A stretch of 64,000 nucleotides of DNA from Pseudomonas sp. Tri1. Lineage in GTDB: Bacteria > Pseudomonadota > Gammaproteobacteria > Pseudomonadales > Pseudomonadaceae. This document shows, one piece after another, positions 21,342-31,023 of this stretch (positions are counted from its first letter, which is position 1; each line of letters starts with the position of its first letter). A program made the position numbers and the translations under genes. The stretch is from assembly GCF_017968885.1 (NCBI RefSeq), contig NZ_CP072913.1:1-64000 (forward strand). The letters run 5' to 3'. The notes beneath the pieces were generated by a model. It made no database searches and had not been told where the DNA came from. It saw nothing but the letters and a program-made list of their open reading frames with translations.

Positions 21342-21905
21342 TCAGACTGGAATCAATCCCGTCTCCTGATAGCTCAAAATCAGATCATCGAACAGACTGA
21401 CATCCGCCCGTGTTCGCGCGATCAACTGAGCACCCGCAACCGCAGTGTAAATGGCGCGGGCTCGACGTTCAGACTGTTCTGTACTGCCCGCTCCGGCATC
21501 CGCCAACACCTGGGCGAGCCACGTCACGTTAACGTCCGCAAACGCCCTGATCTCTCGCGACACCTCTTCGGGAAGGTCTTCGTATTCGGCTGCCATGAAG
21601 CTGGACAGACACAGCCTGTTGCCGTCCTCGAGCGACTTTCGAAAAATCGACGGGTATAGCCGCAGGCAGCGCTTCGGATCGGTATTGGCGGCCCGTATAT
21701 CCTCCAACACCCGCAGCGCGTCCTGCCAGTAGCGTTCGGCGACTGCGGCACCCAGGCCTGCCTTGCTCGGAAAGTGGTAGTAAATGCTCGCATTCTTGAT
21801 GCCCACTTCTTCGGCAATGCTACGGAAATTGATCCCGCTGTAACCGTGCAGCTGAGCAGCGGATTTCGCCGCCGCCAATATGGCCTCCCGAGCATTTTCG
21901 TTCAC
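21342..21905 (-). CDS. TetR/AcrR-family repressor
   Basis: 187 residues. The N-terminal helix-turn-helix is AREAILAAAKSAAQLHGYSGINFRSIAEEVGIKNASIYYHFPSKAGL. The C-terminal ligand-binding half has the LYPSIFRKSLEDGNRLCLSSFMAAEYEDLP motif seen in a TetR_C subgroup. I chose GTG at 21905 because GAGGGGG lies just upstream; a GTG 54 bp earlier is in frame. It is divergent from the GST gene, and the shared gap holds two copies of one palindrome, so it probably represses both itself and the GST gene. Confidence 0.9.
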   Translation of the reverse strand: MNENAREAILAAAKSAAQLHGYSGINFRSIAEEVGIKNASIYYHFPSKAGLGAAVAERYWQDALRVLEDIRAANTDPKRCLRLYPSIFRKSLEDGNRLCLSSFMAAEYEDLPEEVSREIRAFADVNVTWLAQVLADAGAGSTEQSERRARAIYTAVAGAQLIARTRADVSLFDDLILSYQETGLIPV

Positions 21906-21968
21906 GTTGCCCCCTCGCTTCGAGTCTTCGATTGATTCATACGCGCGGATTCTACTCACAGATCCGTT

Positions 21969-21988
21969 TACCTGCCAATTGACAGGTA
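21969..21988. promoter_or_regulatory. Operator 1 for the TetR-type repressor
   Basis: Near-palindrome with core CCTGCCAATTGACAGG, 64 bp upstream of the repressor start. Nearly identical to operator 2. Confidence 0.75.
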
Positions 21989-22025
21989 GGGGATTGACAG
22001 CGCAAAAACATCGGCCCAGTCTTTA

Positions 22026-22045
22026 CCTACCAATTGACAGGCAGG
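22026..22045. promoter_or_regulatory. Operator 2 for the TetR-type repressor
   Basis: Near-palindrome with core CCTACCAATTGACAGG, ending 10 bp before the GST start codon and overlapping its ribosome binding site. Binding here would block GST expression directly. Confidence 0.75.
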
Positions 22046-22055
22046 TGATCGGATC

Positions 22056-22757
22056 ATGACCTCTTCGCAGCAGCACGTTGACGTTTCCACTGTTCCTTCG
22101 ATGAAAATCTACGATTGGTTCAACGGCCCTTACCCCGCCCGAGTGCGCATTGCGTTGGCGGAAAAGAGCTTGCTACCGAAAATCGAATTCGTGTCGGTGA
22201 ATCTCTGGACCGGTGAGCACAAGCAACCCGAGTTCCTGGCCATCAATTACTCCGGGACATTGCCTGTGCTGGAGCTGAACGATGGGACGCGGATCGCGGA
22301 GTGCACGGCGATCACCCAGTACTTGGATAGCTTGGTCGGTGAGCCGACGCTAACGGGCGAAACGCCTCTGGAAAAGGGCCTCATCCATATGATGACCAAG
22401 CGTGCCGAGAACGAGTTTCTCGATGCGGTCAGCGTGTACTTTCACCATGCAACGCCGGGCCTCGGGCCCAAGGTCGAGCTGTATCAGAATGCGGAATGGG
22501 GTCGCCGGATGGGCGACAAGGCGATCAGGGGCATGGGCTATTTCGACAACCTGCTCAAAGACCAGCCCTTTGTCGCGGGTGACAAGTTTTCGATGGCCGA
22601 CATTGCGGTGCTGGGGGGCATGATCTTCGCCTCGTTGGTGCAGCTCCCCGTTCCTGAAGAATGTGCCGCACTGCGCGCGTGGCATGCCAGGATGCAGGAG
22701 CGCCCTAGCGTGCAGACCTGGCGTGCCATGGTCGAGCGTGGCGTTGAACCGCGATAG
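22056..22757 (+). CDS. Glutathione S-transferase family protein
   Basis: 233 residues with a thioredoxin-fold N-terminal domain (MKIYDWFNGPYPARVRIALAEK, then SGTLPVLELNDGTRIAECTAITQYL with the cis-Pro and glutathione-binding E-C/S pair) and an all-helical C-terminal domain (KFSMADIAVLGGMIFA with the conserved Asp). It probably conjugates glutathione to an electrophile; the substrate is unknown. The ATG at 22056 has AGGTGATC upstream. Met16 would give the more usual GST N-terminus but has no ribosome binding site. Likely repressed by the divergent TetR protein and induced by its ligand. Confidence 0.9.
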   Translation: MTSSQQHVDVSTVPSMKIYDWFNGPYPARVRIALAEKSLLPKIEFVSVNLWTGEHKQPEFLAINYSGTLPVLELNDGTRIAECTAITQYLDSLVGEPTLTGETPLEKGLIHMMTKRAENEFLDAVSVYFHHATPGLGPKVELYQNAEWGRRMGDKAIRGMGYFDNLLKDQPFVAGDKFSMADIAVLGGMIFASLVQLPVPEECAALRAWHARMQERPSVQTWRAMVERGVEPR

Positions 22758-22775
22758 CGGGTAAACCCGCCAAAG

Positions 22776-22805
22776 AAAAACCCGACGCTTTACGTCGGGT
22801 TTTTC
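22776..22805 (+). terminator. Terminator after the GST gene
   Basis: AAAACCCGACG pairs with CGTCGGGTTTTT around CTTTA, a standard Rho-independent terminator. Confidence 0.92.
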
Positions 22806-22903
22806 GGGGGTATTCCGACCCGCGAGTGAGTCACGGGTGCAAAAGGGATGGAGCGAAATGTTGAATGAGCGAGAGAAAGCCCGACGTGCTCACTGTTTAC
22901 GGG

Positions 22904-23278
22904 TTACTCGACTTGCGACAACTTAGCGTCGTCGCAACCGGCAGCACGGCACTCGCGCTCGACAGCTTTGAGTATGACGATACGCGCCTCGGTCTTCTCA
23001 TTGGCACAGTCCAGGTAGAGCAGACCATCGTTGGAACAGGCGCTGTCACGATTTTTGATCCACTGGATTTGAGCAGCTTTTACTTTTTTCTTTTGCTCCG
23101 GGTTCAGAGCACCCATCGTCTTCTTGTATTGCTCGTTGATTTCCTGATCCGACTGAACCATTTTCAGCGACGCGCAATAGGTTCTGTCATAGGCGTTTCT
23201 AGGGTTATCGCAACTCATCGCAAATGCCGATGCTGATGCCATTGCCAGCAATGTCCCAACCAACAAAGACTTGATCAC
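22904..23278 (-). CDS. LprI-like secreted protein (DUF1311)
   Basis: 124 residues with a signal peptide (MIKSLLVGTLLAMASASAFA) and a cysteine-rich mature part. The motifs DRTYCASLKM, LNPEQKKKVKAAQIQWIKNRDSAC and LDCANEKTEARI fit the DUF1311/LprI family, one member of which inhibits lysozyme in Mycobacterium. Six cysteines are present, so disulphide bonds in the periplasm are likely. Whether this one inhibits lysozyme is not shown. It is a single gene. Confidence 0.85.
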   Translation of the reverse strand: MIKSLLVGTLLAMASASAFAMSCDNPRNAYDRTYCASLKMVQSDQEINEQYKKTMGALNPEQKKKVKAAQIQWIKNRDSACSNDGLLYLDCANEKTEARIVILKAVERECRAAGCDDAKLSQVE

Positions 23279-23298
23279 TCACTTCTCTCCCTGAATGC

Positions 23299-23315
23299 CC
23301 TCTATTCATTAGAGG
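23299..23315. promoter_or_regulatory. Inverted repeat in the LprI-like gene leader
   Basis: CCTCTA ttcat TAGAGG lies 21-37 bp upstream of the start codon. It could be an operator or a leader hairpin. The rest of 23316-23598 shows no gene I can support. Confidence 0.35.
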
Positions 23316-23599
23316 TCGCGGCGGGGAATTTATCATGAGGGTCGTCGAACAATGAAGCGGATCCTACCGCCTTCATGTTTTCCATGGCCCACGATCGGAC
23401 GTGACTGCCTTTCGATGCAACTTTGACTTTCTCGACCAAAGATCAAGGTCGCTGCCGCACGCCGCAACGATGTAGTTCCCACGCCAAGAGAATCCGAACG
23501 CCCTCACGTGGTCCGTGTAGATCACCGTGCAATCTGCTTGATGACCTTCAATCAGTGCATTTTTGAAGGGTTTGCTCAGAATAAGGCATTTCCGAGCAT

Positions 23600-23638
23600 A
23601 AAAAACGGGGCTGCATTCACATGCAGCCCCGTTTTTTT
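23600..23638. terminator. Bidirectional terminator downstream of metQ
   Basis: CGGGGCTGCAT pairs with ATGCAGCCCCG, flanked by A and T runs on both sides, 15 bp past the metQ stop. Confidence 0.92.
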
Positions 23639-23652
23639 ATCACCCGATCAGA

Positions 23653-24426
23653 TCAAAACGCCGGCAAAACCGCCCCTTTGTACTTCTCAAGAATAAAAGC
23701 CTTCACTTCCGGCGTATGCAGCGCCGCCACCAGCTTCTTCATCGCCTCACTGTCTTTGTCATCCTCACGAGCCACCAGGATGTTCACATAAGGTGAGTCG
23801 CTACCTTCAATCACCAGCGCATCCTTGGAAGGATCAAGCTTGGCCTCCAACGCATAGTTGGTATTGATCAGCGCCAGATCCACCTGAGTCAGCACCCGCG
23901 GAATGGTCGCGGCTTCCAGTTCACGGAATTTCAGATCCTTCGGGTTCTCAACAATGTCCTTGGTAGTGGACAGGATGTTGTTCGAATCCTTGAGCTTGAT
24001 CACCCCAGCCTTCGCCAGCAGCAACAACGCACGACCGCCGTTGGTGGCGTCGTTCGGGATCACCACGTTGGCGCCGCCCGGCAGTTCTGTAAGGGCCTTG
24101 TACTTGCTGGAGTACGCGCCCAGGGGTTCCAGGTGCACACCGGCCACGCTCACCAGGTGCGTGCCCTTGGCCTTGTTGAACTCATCCAGGTACGGCTGGT
24201 GCTGGAAGAAGTTGGCGTCCAGGCGCTTTTCCGCGACCTGTACGTTCGGCTGGATGTAGTCGGTGAAGACTTTGACCTTGAGGTCCACGCCTTCTTTGGC
24301 CAGGGCCGGTTTGACGAATTCGAGGATTTCCGCGTGCGGCACCGGGGTGGCGGCGACGGTCAGGGTGTCGGCGGCGTGGGCGGAAAACGCTGCGGCGGCA
24401 GCGAAGGCAACCAGTAGTTTCTTCAT
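23653..24426 (-). CDS. metQ: Methionine ABC transporter substrate-binding protein
   Basis: The periplasmic binding protein of the MetNIQ importer. It has 257 residues with a signal peptide (MKKLLVAFAAAAAFSAHA) that lacks a lipobox cysteine, so it is soluble rather than lipid-anchored. Family motifs include VAATPVPHAEILEFVKPALAKEG, FQHQPYLDEFNK, IPNDATNGGRALLLL and LINTNYALEA. It is the last gene of metN-metI-metQ, 79 bp after metI. NlpA-family proteins of this type bind D- or L-methionine. Confidence 0.95.
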   Translation of the reverse strand: MKKLLVAFAAAAAFSAHAADTLTVAATPVPHAEILEFVKPALAKEGVDLKVKVFTDYIQPNVQVAEKRLDANFFQHQPYLDEFNKAKGTHLVSVAGVHLEPLGAYSSKYKALTELPGGANVVIPNDATNGGRALLLLAKAGVIKLKDSNNILSTTKDIVENPKDLKFRELEAATIPRVLTQVDLALINTNYALEAKLDPSKDALVIEGSDSPYVNILVAREDDKDSEAMKKLVAALHTPEVKAFILEKYKGAVLPAF

Positions 24427-24505
24427 TCAGCTAACTCCTTTTGAAGCGCCTGCTCTCGGCGCCTGCCAGCGAATGGCCGGCTCATGGTTTATTGGCCGCG
24501 AGGCC

Positions 24506-25180
24506 TTATTTTCTAGAAAAATGCACAACCAACTTGTCGCCCACGGTTTGCAGGACCTGAACCAGCACCAGCAGCAATACCACCGTGACTACCATCACAT
24601 CGGTCTGGAAACGCTGGTAACCGAAGCGGATCGCCAAGTCGCCCAAACCACCGGCACCGACCACACCGGCCATGGCCGTGTAGGACACCAGCGTAATCGC
24701 GGTCACCGTAATCGCTGCAAAAATGCCCGGGCGGGCTTCCGGCAGCAAGGCGTTGATAATGATCTGCCGAGTCGTCGCGCCCATGGCCTGGGTAGCTTCG
24801 ATGATGCCGCGATCGACTTCACGCAGGGCGGTTTCCACTAGGCGGGCGAAGAACGGCGTCGCGCCGACCACCAGCGGTGGGATCGCGCCGGCCACGCCCA
24901 GCGAAGTGCCGGTAATCAAAACCGTGAACGGGATCATCACGATCAACAGGATGATGAATGGCAGTGAACGCAGGATGTTGACGATCAGCGACAGCAGCGC
25001 ATAAACGCCGCGGGCTTCGAGCAACTGACGCGGGCTGCAGAGGAACAGCAACACGCCCAGCGGCAGGCCGAGCAGCACGGTAAACAACAGCGAACCGAAC
25101 AGCATCAGGAAGGTGTCGCCTGTCGCCAGCCAGATTTCCAGCCAGTCGATGTTGGAGAAGAACGAACTCAACAGTTCCAT
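24506..25180 (-). CDS. metI: Methionine ABC transporter permease
   Basis: The 224-residue inner-membrane subunit of MetNIQ, with about five membrane segments. The ABC permease coupling loop is VEAT-like (REVDRGIIEATQAMGATTRQII). Its start overlaps the metN stop by one base (TAATG), so translation is coupled. Confidence 0.95.
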   Translation of the reverse strand: MELLSSFFSNIDWLEIWLATGDTFLMLFGSLLFTVLLGLPLGVLLFLCSPRQLLEARGVYALLSLIVNILRSLPFIILLIVMIPFTVLITGTSLGVAGAIPPLVVGATPFFARLVETALREVDRGIIEATQAMGATTRQIIINALLPEARPGIFAAITVTAITLVSYTAMAGVVGAGGLGDLAIRFGYQRFQTDVMVVTVVLLLVLVQVLQTVGDKLVVHFSRK

Positions 25181-26187
25181 TAGCGCAGCACCTCCATATG
25201 GACATCGGCCGCGGTGAAGCGGGCAAACGCCGCGTCCATGTCACCGCCGGTGATGGCGAGGGTCAGTTGCCCGTAGGGGGTGTCTTTGATGCGGTCGATA
25301 CGGCCGGCAAGTATGCTGTAGTCCACGCCGGTTTCCCGGGCGACGGTGCCGAGCAGTGGCGCGTAGGTCGCTTCGCCCTGGAAGGTCAGACGCACGATGC
25401 GTCCGGGTACGTGGGCAAAATCGTCGCGTTGTTCGCTTTCGTCGATCTGCTCGTCTTCCTGGACGAAACGCTTGGTGGTCGCGTGCTTGGGGTGCAGGAA
25501 CACTTCGGCCACCGGGCCTTGCTCGACGATCACGCCAGCGTCCATCACGGCGACTTGATCGCATACGCGGCGGATCACGTCCATTTCATGGGTGATCAGC
25601 ACGATAGTCAGCTTCAGTTCGCGGTTGATCTCCGCCAGTAGTTGCAGCACCGAGGCGGTGGTCTGTGGGTCGAGCGCGCTGGTGGCCTCGTCGCACAGCA
25701 GGATCTTGGGTTTGGTCGCCAGGGCGCGGGCGATGCCGACGCGCTGCTTCTGGCCGCCGGACAGTTGCGCCGGGTATTTCCTGGCGTGGTCGGACAAGCC
25801 CACCCGCGCCAGCAATTCGGCGACGCGCTGGTCGATTTCGCTGCGGGACAATTCGCCCGCCAAGGTCAGCGGCAGCGCGACGTTGTCGGCCACGGTCTTG
25901 GAGGCCAGCAGGTTGAAGTGCTGGAAAATCATCCCGACCTGCTGCCGGAAGCGCCGTAGGCCGCTGGCGTCCAGGGCGGTGACTTCCTCGCCGTCGACGA
26001 TGATCTTGCCGCCGCTGGAATCTTCCAGGCGATTGATCAGGCGCAGCAGGGTACTTTTTCCCGCACCGGAATGGCCGATCAGGCCGAAGACCTGACCGTT
26101 CTCAATCGTCAGACTGGTCGGGTGCAGGGCGGGGATATCCCTACCGGCAACCCGGTAGGTTTTATAAACGTTTTGAAACTCGATCAC
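25180..26187 (-). CDS. metN: Methionine ABC transporter ATP-binding protein
   Basis: The ATPase of MetNIQ, 335 residues. Walker A is GHSGAGKST (about 38-46), the signature is LSGGQKQR, Walker B is [12 protein letters not shown], and a His switch is in LITHEMDV. The C-terminal 70 residues ([27 protein letters not shown]) are the NIL domain that senses methionine and inhibits transport. It is first in the operon and divergent from katE across 264 bp. I saw no SAM-riboswitch structure there. Confidence 0.95.
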   Translation of the reverse strand: MIEFQNVYKTYRVAGRDIPALHPTSLTIENGQVFGLIGHSGAGKSTLLRLINRLEDSSGGKIIVDGEEVTALDASGLRRFRQQVGMIFQHFNLLASKTVADNVALPLTLAGELSRSEIDQRVAELLARVGLSDHARKYPAQLSGGQKQRVGIARALATKPKILLCDEATSALDPQTTASVLQLLAEINRELKLTIVLITHEMDVIRRVCDQVAVMDAGVIVEQGPVAEVFLHPKHATTKRFVQEDEQIDESEQRDDFAHVPGRIVRLTFQGEATYAPLLGTVARETGVDYSILAGRIDRIKDTPYGQLTLAITGGDMDAAFARFTAADVHMEVLR

Positions 26188-26451
26188 GTAGCGAACCTTG
26201 TGGGGCGCGTTGGAAAAGGATCAGCGGTTAGCCGGGCGCGCATTTTAGCCTGTCCGTATAGAGGTTCTTAGCATTTATTTGCGATCAGACCTGTCATTTG
26301 GCAATAACGCGATCAAAGGCCATAAAAAAGGAACACAGCCAAACGGCATCGGTCACTCATTAAGCAACTCGAAAATGCCCAGGTATCGACCTGCGGTATC
26401 GAACTCAAGAGTCCTGGCCACGGCGGGGATCGTAAAGAGGAGTTATGCCTG

Positions 26452-28590
26452 ATGAGTACCGAAAAGCCCACGGTCAACAAGAGCCAACTGGCCGGGACCG
26501 ACACGCTGGATCGCGGCAACACCAACGCCAAGCTCGAGAGCCTGGAACAGTTCCGTTCCGACGCCACTGAACAAGCATTGCGCACCAACCAAGGCGTGAA
26601 AATCGCCGATAACCAGAACACCCTTCGAGTCGGCGCCCGCGGCCCCTCGTTGCTGGAAGACTTCATCATGCGTGAAAAAATCACGCATTTTGACCATGAA
26701 CGTATCCCGGAACGTATCGTCCACGCTCGCGGTACCGGGGCTCATGGTTATTTTCAGAGCTATGATGCGCACTCGGCCTTGACCAAAGCCGGTTTCCTAC
26801 AAGATCCGAGTAAGAAAACCCCGGTATTCGTGCGTTTTTCCACCGTGCAAGGTCCACGGGGTTCCGGCGACACCGTGCGGGACGTGCGTGGCTTTGCGGT
26901 GAAGTTCTTTACCGACGAAGGCAACTTCGACCTGGTGGGCAACAACATGCCGGTGTTTTTCATCCAGGACGCGATCAAGTTTCCAGACTTCGTCCACGCG
27001 GTAAAACCCGAACCCCATAACGAAATACCTACCGGCGGTTCGGCCCACGATACGTTCTGGGATTTCGTCTCGCTGGTGCCGGAATCGGCGCACATGGTGA
27101 TTTGGGCGATGTCCGACCGGGCCATTCCGAAAAGCTTGCGCAGTATGCAAGGCTTCGGTGTGCACACCTTCCGCATGATCAACGCCGAAGGCAAAAGCAG
27201 CTTCGTCAAATTCCACTGGCGCCCTACGGTCGGCACCTGCTCATTGGTCTGGGACGAAGCCCAGAAACTCGCGGGTAAAGATACCGACTACCACCGTCGC
27301 GATCTCTGGGAATCGATCGAGATGGGCGACTACCCGGAATGGGAATTTGGCGTACAGATCGTCGCCGAGGAAGACGAGCATAAATTCGACTTCGACCTGC
27401 TCGACCCGACCAAGATCATCCCTGAAGAACTGGTCCCCATCACGCCCTTGGGCAAAATGGTGCTGAACCGCAACCCGGACAACTTCTTCGCCGAAGTCGA
27501 GCAGGTTGCGTTCTGCCCTGGGCATATCGTGCCGGGTATCGACTTTTCCAACGACCCGTTGCTACAGGGTCGGCTGTTTTCCTACACCGATACGCAAATC
27601 AGCCGACTCGGTGGGCCGAATTTTCATGAGCTGCCGATCAACCGGGCGATTACCCCGGTGCACAACGGCCAGCGTGACGGCATGCATCGCAGCACCATCG
27701 ACAAGGGGCGCACGTCCTACGAGCCGAACTCCATCGATGGTGGCTGGCCGAAGGAAACCCCGCCCGGCCCTGAGGACGGTGGCTTCGAAAGCTATCCAGA
27801 GCGCATCGACGCGCACAAGATCCGCCAGCGCAGCGAATCGTTTGGCGATCATTTCTCCCAGGCCCGGCTGTTCTACAACAGCATGAGCGCCCACGAGCAG
27901 GAGCACATCATCGCCGCCTACAGCTTCGAACTGGGCAAGGTGGAGCGGGAGTTCATCCGGAAACGGCAGGTCAATGAGATCCTCGCCAACATCGACTTGG
28001 ATCTGGCTGGGCGAGTCGCGAAAAACCTCGGCTTGCCGGCACCGACTGCGGGTACTGTCGATGTTCCGACGCCTTCGCTGGAGCAATCCCCGGCCTTGAG
28101 CCAGGTGAACCTGCTGTCTGGCGACATCAAGACCCGGAAAGTGGCGGTGCTGGTGGCCAACGGTGTCGATGGGGCGATCATCGACGCCCTCAAACAGGCC
28201 CTGAAGGCCGAGGGCGCCCATGCCAAAGTGCTGGGGCCGACTTCGGCACCGGTGACTACGGCCGCTGGGCAAAAGCTAGCGGTGGATGCGTCCATGGAAG
28301 GCCTGCCGTCGATTGCCTTCGACGCGGTGTTCGTACCGGGCGGTGCGGAGTCGATCAAGGCCTTGAGTCGCGATGGAGTTGCGTTGCATTACGTGCTGGA
28401 GGCCTACAAGCATCTGAAAGCCATTGGGCTTCATGGTGAGGCCCGGCAGTTGTTGGTGGAGTTGAAGCTGGAGGTGGATGCGGGGTTGATCGAAGACGCG
28501 GAGGCGAGCGGTTTTTCGCGGTTTTTTGCGGCGATTGCTCAGCATCGGGTTTGGGCGCGGGAGCCTAAGGCCAAGGCGGTTCCGGCTTGA
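26452..28590 (+). CDS. katE: Large-subunit catalase HPII (KatE)
   Basis: Decomposes hydrogen peroxide; clade 2 heme catalase of 712 residues. The distal His is in [12 protein letters not shown], the active-site Asn in [12 protein letters not shown], and the proximal heme Tyr in [18 protein letters not shown]. The last ~150 residues ([22 protein letters not shown] ... [13 protein letters not shown]) form the flavodoxin/class I amidotransferase-like domain found only in large catalases. The ATG at 26452 has GAGGAG about 9 nt upstream. In other pseudomonads katE is often sigma-S dependent; I could not define the promoter here. Confidence 0.96.
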   Translation: MSTEKPTVNKSQLAGTDTLDRGNTNAKLESLEQFRSDATEQALRTNQGVKIADNQNTLRVGARGPSLLEDFIMREKITHFDHERIPERIVHARGTGAHGYFQSYDAHSALTKAGFLQDPSKKTPVFVRFSTVQGPRGSGDTVRDVRGFAVKFFTDEGNFDLVGNNMPVFFIQDAIKFPDFVHAVKPEPHNEIPTGGSAHDTFWDFVSLVPESAHMVIWAMSDRAIPKSLRSMQGFGVHTFRMINAEGKSSFVKFHWRPTVGTCSLVWDEAQKLAGKDTDYHRRDLWESIEMGDYPEWEFGVQIVAEEDEHKFDFDLLDPTKIIPEELVPITPLGKMVLNRNPDNFFAEVEQVAFCPGHIVPGIDFSNDPLLQGRLFSYTDTQISRLGGPNFHELPINRAITPVHNGQRDGMHRSTIDKGRTSYEPNSIDGGWPKETPPGPEDGGFESYPERIDAHKIRQRSESFGDHFSQARLFYNSMSAHEQEHIIAAYSFELGKVEREFIRKRQVNEILANIDLDLAGRVAKNLGLPAPTAGTVDVPTPSLEQSPALSQVNLLSGDIKTRKVAVLVANGVDGAIIDALKQALKAEGAHAKVLGPTSAPVTTAAGQKLAVDASMEGLPSIAFDAVFVPGGAESIKALSRDGVALHYVLEAYKHLKAIGLHGEARQLLVELKLEVDAGLIEDAEASGFSRFFAAIAQHRVWAREPKAKAVPA

Positions 28591-28627
28591 GGGTTGTCTG
28601 AAAGAGATTGTTTGCTGGTAGGACGCT

Positions 28628-28703
28628 ATCGCGAGCAGGCTCGCTCCCACATGGGGTTTTGTGATCGACACAAAATCACTGTGGGAGCGAGCCTGCTCGC
28701 GAT
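28628..28703. repeat. Inverted REP pair
   Basis: Units at 28628-28651 (-) and 28680-28703 (+) lie between two convergent stop codons, 37 and 5 bp from them. The right unit ends just before the lipoprotein stop. Confidence 0.9.
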
Positions 28704-28708
28704 GCTTT

Positions 28709-29422
28709 TTAAGGCTTACGCGGAGTTAGAACCATCTGCGCCGGCACGCTGCGCAAAATCTGCTTTTGCAACTTCAGGTCAAACCCAGGATCAAGTTTCT
28801 TGACCCGCTTGGTCAGCAGCGTTGCCAACCACGGATAATCATCGGTACGCGGCGCCTGAATGCTGACGTCACATTGAAAATTCACCACATCAGCAGCGAT
28901 GGCGTCCAGTTGGCGACGCATTTGCTGTATATCGCCGATATTGAGCGCCACCGTGGTGCTTTCGCTACTCGGATCAATCACTTTGGCGACCGGTTTGGCT
29001 TCGGCGGCCTGGAGGGCGGCCTCGGCTTTTTCCAGCTCGGCCTTGCGGGCTTCGGCAATCGCGCTGTTGACCTCACCGGAAAGTGCCGGCGCCTTGGGCA
29101 TCAAGGCTCGGGCGCGGCTCAGCGCGGTGGTGGCGGCGTTGACATCGCCTTTTTGCAGGTCGATCTGGCTGCGGCGCAAATACGCCTCGGCCAGTTGCCG
29201 TTGATAGGGTTCCAGCGAGGGATCGTCAGGCGTCTGGGCCTGCAAGGCGGCCAACTGATCTTCAGCGGTGGCCAGTTCATTGCTGGCCAGGCTTTGTTCA
29301 AGTTGCGCGATGGCCGGGCCCCGCGTATCGGGGGCCTCGATGACCGGCGGCGAACTCTGGCAAGCGCCCAGTAGCAGGGAAAATGCGACAAGGAGCAGAT
29401 AACGGGAGGCGAACGGCTTCAT
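28709..29422 (-). CDS. Putative lipoprotein with TPR-like helices
   Basis: 237 residues with a lipoprotein signal (LLVAFSLLLGAC, lipobox LGAC). Residues 35-150 are helical and TPR-like (TAEDQLAALQAQTPDDPSLEPYQRQLAEAYLRRSQ, then GDVNAATTALSRARALMPKAPAL), followed by an Ala/Glu-rich coiled segment. The function is unknown. It sits immediately downstream of znuB on the same strand (37 bp gap), the same place as a homologous gene in P. aeruginosa as I recall it, so it may be transcribed with the zinc genes. Confidence 0.8.
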   Translation of the reverse strand: MKPFASRYLLLVAFSLLLGACQSSPPVIEAPDTRGPAIAQLEQSLASNELATAEDQLAALQAQTPDDPSLEPYQRQLAEAYLRRSQIDLQKGDVNAATTALSRARALMPKAPALSGEVNSAIAEARKAELEKAEAALQAAEAKPVAKVIDPSSESTTVALNIGDIQQMRRQLDAIAADVVNFQCDVSIQAPRTDDYPWLATLLTKRVKKLDPGFDLKLQKQILRSVPAQMVLTPRKP

Positions 29423-29459
29423 TCCTGCGACTCTCTATTTGCGCAAAAAGCGAGCAAGT

Positions 29460-30248
29460 CTACACCCCTCGGCGGGGCAGGACAAAACTCAGCAGAAACA
29501 GCGCTGCGGCGCTGACCACGATCGACGGCCCTGCCGGAGTGTCCTTGAACCACGACAACGCCAGCCCACCGCACACCGCGAGCATGCCCAGCAGGCTCGC
29601 GCCCAGGGCCATCTGCTCCGGGGAACGGGCGTGACGTTGTGCCGCAGCCGCCGGAATGATCAGCAATGAGGTAATCAGCAACACCCCGACGATCTTCATC
29701 GCCACGGCGATGACCACCGCAATCAGCAACATCAGCGCCAGCCGCAAACCCACCACAGGCAGGCCCTCGACGCGCGCCAGTTCCTCGTGCACGGTGACGG
29801 CCAGCAGTGGCCGCCAGAGCGCAACCAGCAACAGCAGCACCGCCGCGCTGCCGCCCAGGATCCACGACAGGTCCGCAGGGCTGATGGCCAACAAATCACC
29901 GAACAGGTAGGCCATCAGGTCAATCCGCACGTCATGCATGAAGCTTAGTACCACCAGCCCGAGGGACAGGGTACTGGGTGCGAGAATTCCCAGCAGCGTG
30001 TCGGACGCCAGCGGTTGGCGCTGTTGCAATGTCACCAATAGCACCGCCAACAACAGGCAGCCAACGGTCACCGCCACCGCCGGGCTGACGTCCAGCAGAA
30101 ACCCCAGGGCTACGCCGAGCAACGCCGCGTGGGACAAGGTGTCGCCGAAATAGGCCATGCGCCGCCAGACCACGAACGAACCCAAGGGGCCGGCCACCAG
30201 CGCGAGGGCCAGACCTGCGAGCAGGGCGTACAACAGAAAGTCAGCCAT
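29460..30248 (-). CDS. znuB: Zinc ABC transporter permease
   Basis: The 262-residue inner-membrane channel of the high-affinity zinc importer ZnuABC, with about seven to eight membrane segments. ABC-3 family blocks include [26 protein letters not shown] and [22 protein letters not shown] chose ATG 30248 ([16 protein letters not shown]); the longer reading upstream runs inside znuC. It overlaps the znuC end by 8 bp. Confidence 0.95.
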   Translation of the reverse strand: MADFLLYALLAGLALALVAGPLGSFVVWRRMAYFGDTLSHAALLGVALGFLLDVSPAVAVTVGCLLLAVLLVTLQQRQPLASDTLLGILAPSTLSLGLVVLSFMHDVRIDLMAYLFGDLLAISPADLSWILGGSAAVLLLLVALWRPLLAVTVHEELARVEGLPVVGLRLALMLLIAVVIAVAMKIVGVLLITSLLIIPAAAAQRHARSPEQMALGASLLGMLAVCGGLALSWFKDTPAGPSIVVSAAALFLLSFVLPRRGV

Positions 30249-31023
30249 GCTTGCAGCCATCTCCATGAACATGGGTAGAAACAGACGAGTCGCTGACCAC
30301 TGAACCATGCAGGTCATGGGCGTGGTCATGATGGTGGTGATAAATCGCCAGGCTTTGTGCGTTCTTTCCGAACAGCTCGACGAAGGCCGGATCGCCACTG
30401 ACCTGCTCGGGATGCCCGGAACAGCAGACGTGGCGGTTGAGGCAGACCACTTGGTCGGTGGTGCTCATTACCAGGTGCAAATCGTGGGACACCATCAGCA
30501 CGCCGCAACCATGACGGTCGCGCAAGCGCGTGATCAGGCTGTACAGCTCGGCCTGCCCCGCTACATCGACGCCTTGCACCGGCTCGTCGAGCACCAGCAG
30601 TTCAGGCTCGCGCAGCAGGGCGCGGGCCAGCAGCACGCGCTGCATTTCGCCACCGGAAACACTTTGTACCGGGCTATCGATCACCTGTTCGGCGCCGACT
30701 TCGTTGAGCGCCGCCAAGGCCCGTGCGCGGTCCACGCCAGGCACCAGGCGCAGGAAGCGCAACACCGACAACGGTAGGGTCGGGTCTACGTGGAGTTTTT
30801 GCGGCATGTAGCCGATCCGCAGCTTTGGCTTGCGCCAGACACTGCCGCTGTCCGGCTTGAGCAAACCCAGCACGGCACGCACCAGGGTGGTCTTGCCGGC
30901 GCCGTTGGGGCCGATCAAGGTAACGATCTGCCCCGGCTCGACGCTTAGTTGGATGTTATCCAGCACGCTTTGCCCGGCAAACGTCACGGCCACCTGTTCG
31001 AGGCGGATCAACGCGTTGCTCAT
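30241..31023 (-). CDS. znuC: Zinc ABC transporter ATP-binding protein
   Basis: The 260-residue ATPase of ZnuABC: Walker [10 protein letters not shown] (about 38-46), signature SVSGGEMQR, Walker [13 protein letters not shown], His switch VSHDLH. A His-rich tail ([13 protein letters not shown]) is typical of ZnuC and may bind zinc. The ATG at 31023 overlaps the zur stop by one base. It forms an operon zur-znuC-znuB. Confidence 0.96.
   Translation of the reverse strand: MSNALIRLEQVAVTFAGQSVLDNIQLSVEPGQIVTLIGPNGAGKTTLVRAVLGLLKPDSGSVWRKPKLRIGYMPQKLHVDPTLPLSVLRFLRLVPGVDRARALAALNEVGAEQVIDSPVQSVSGGEMQRVLLARALLREPELLVLDEPVQGVDVAGQAELYSLITRLRDRHGCGVLMVSHDLHLVMSTTDQVVCLNRHVCCSGHPEQVSGDPAFVELFGKNAQSLAIYHHHHDHAHDLHGSVVSDSSVSTHVHGDGCKHG

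Noticed and set aside
26188..26451. SAM riboswitch before metN
   Set aside because: No conserved helices or core that I could recognise; simple promoter region shared with katE.
26445..26460. Alternative upstream ATG for katE
   Set aside because: It is in a different frame and only 2 nt from the ribosome binding site; the ATG at 26452 gives the catalase N-terminus.
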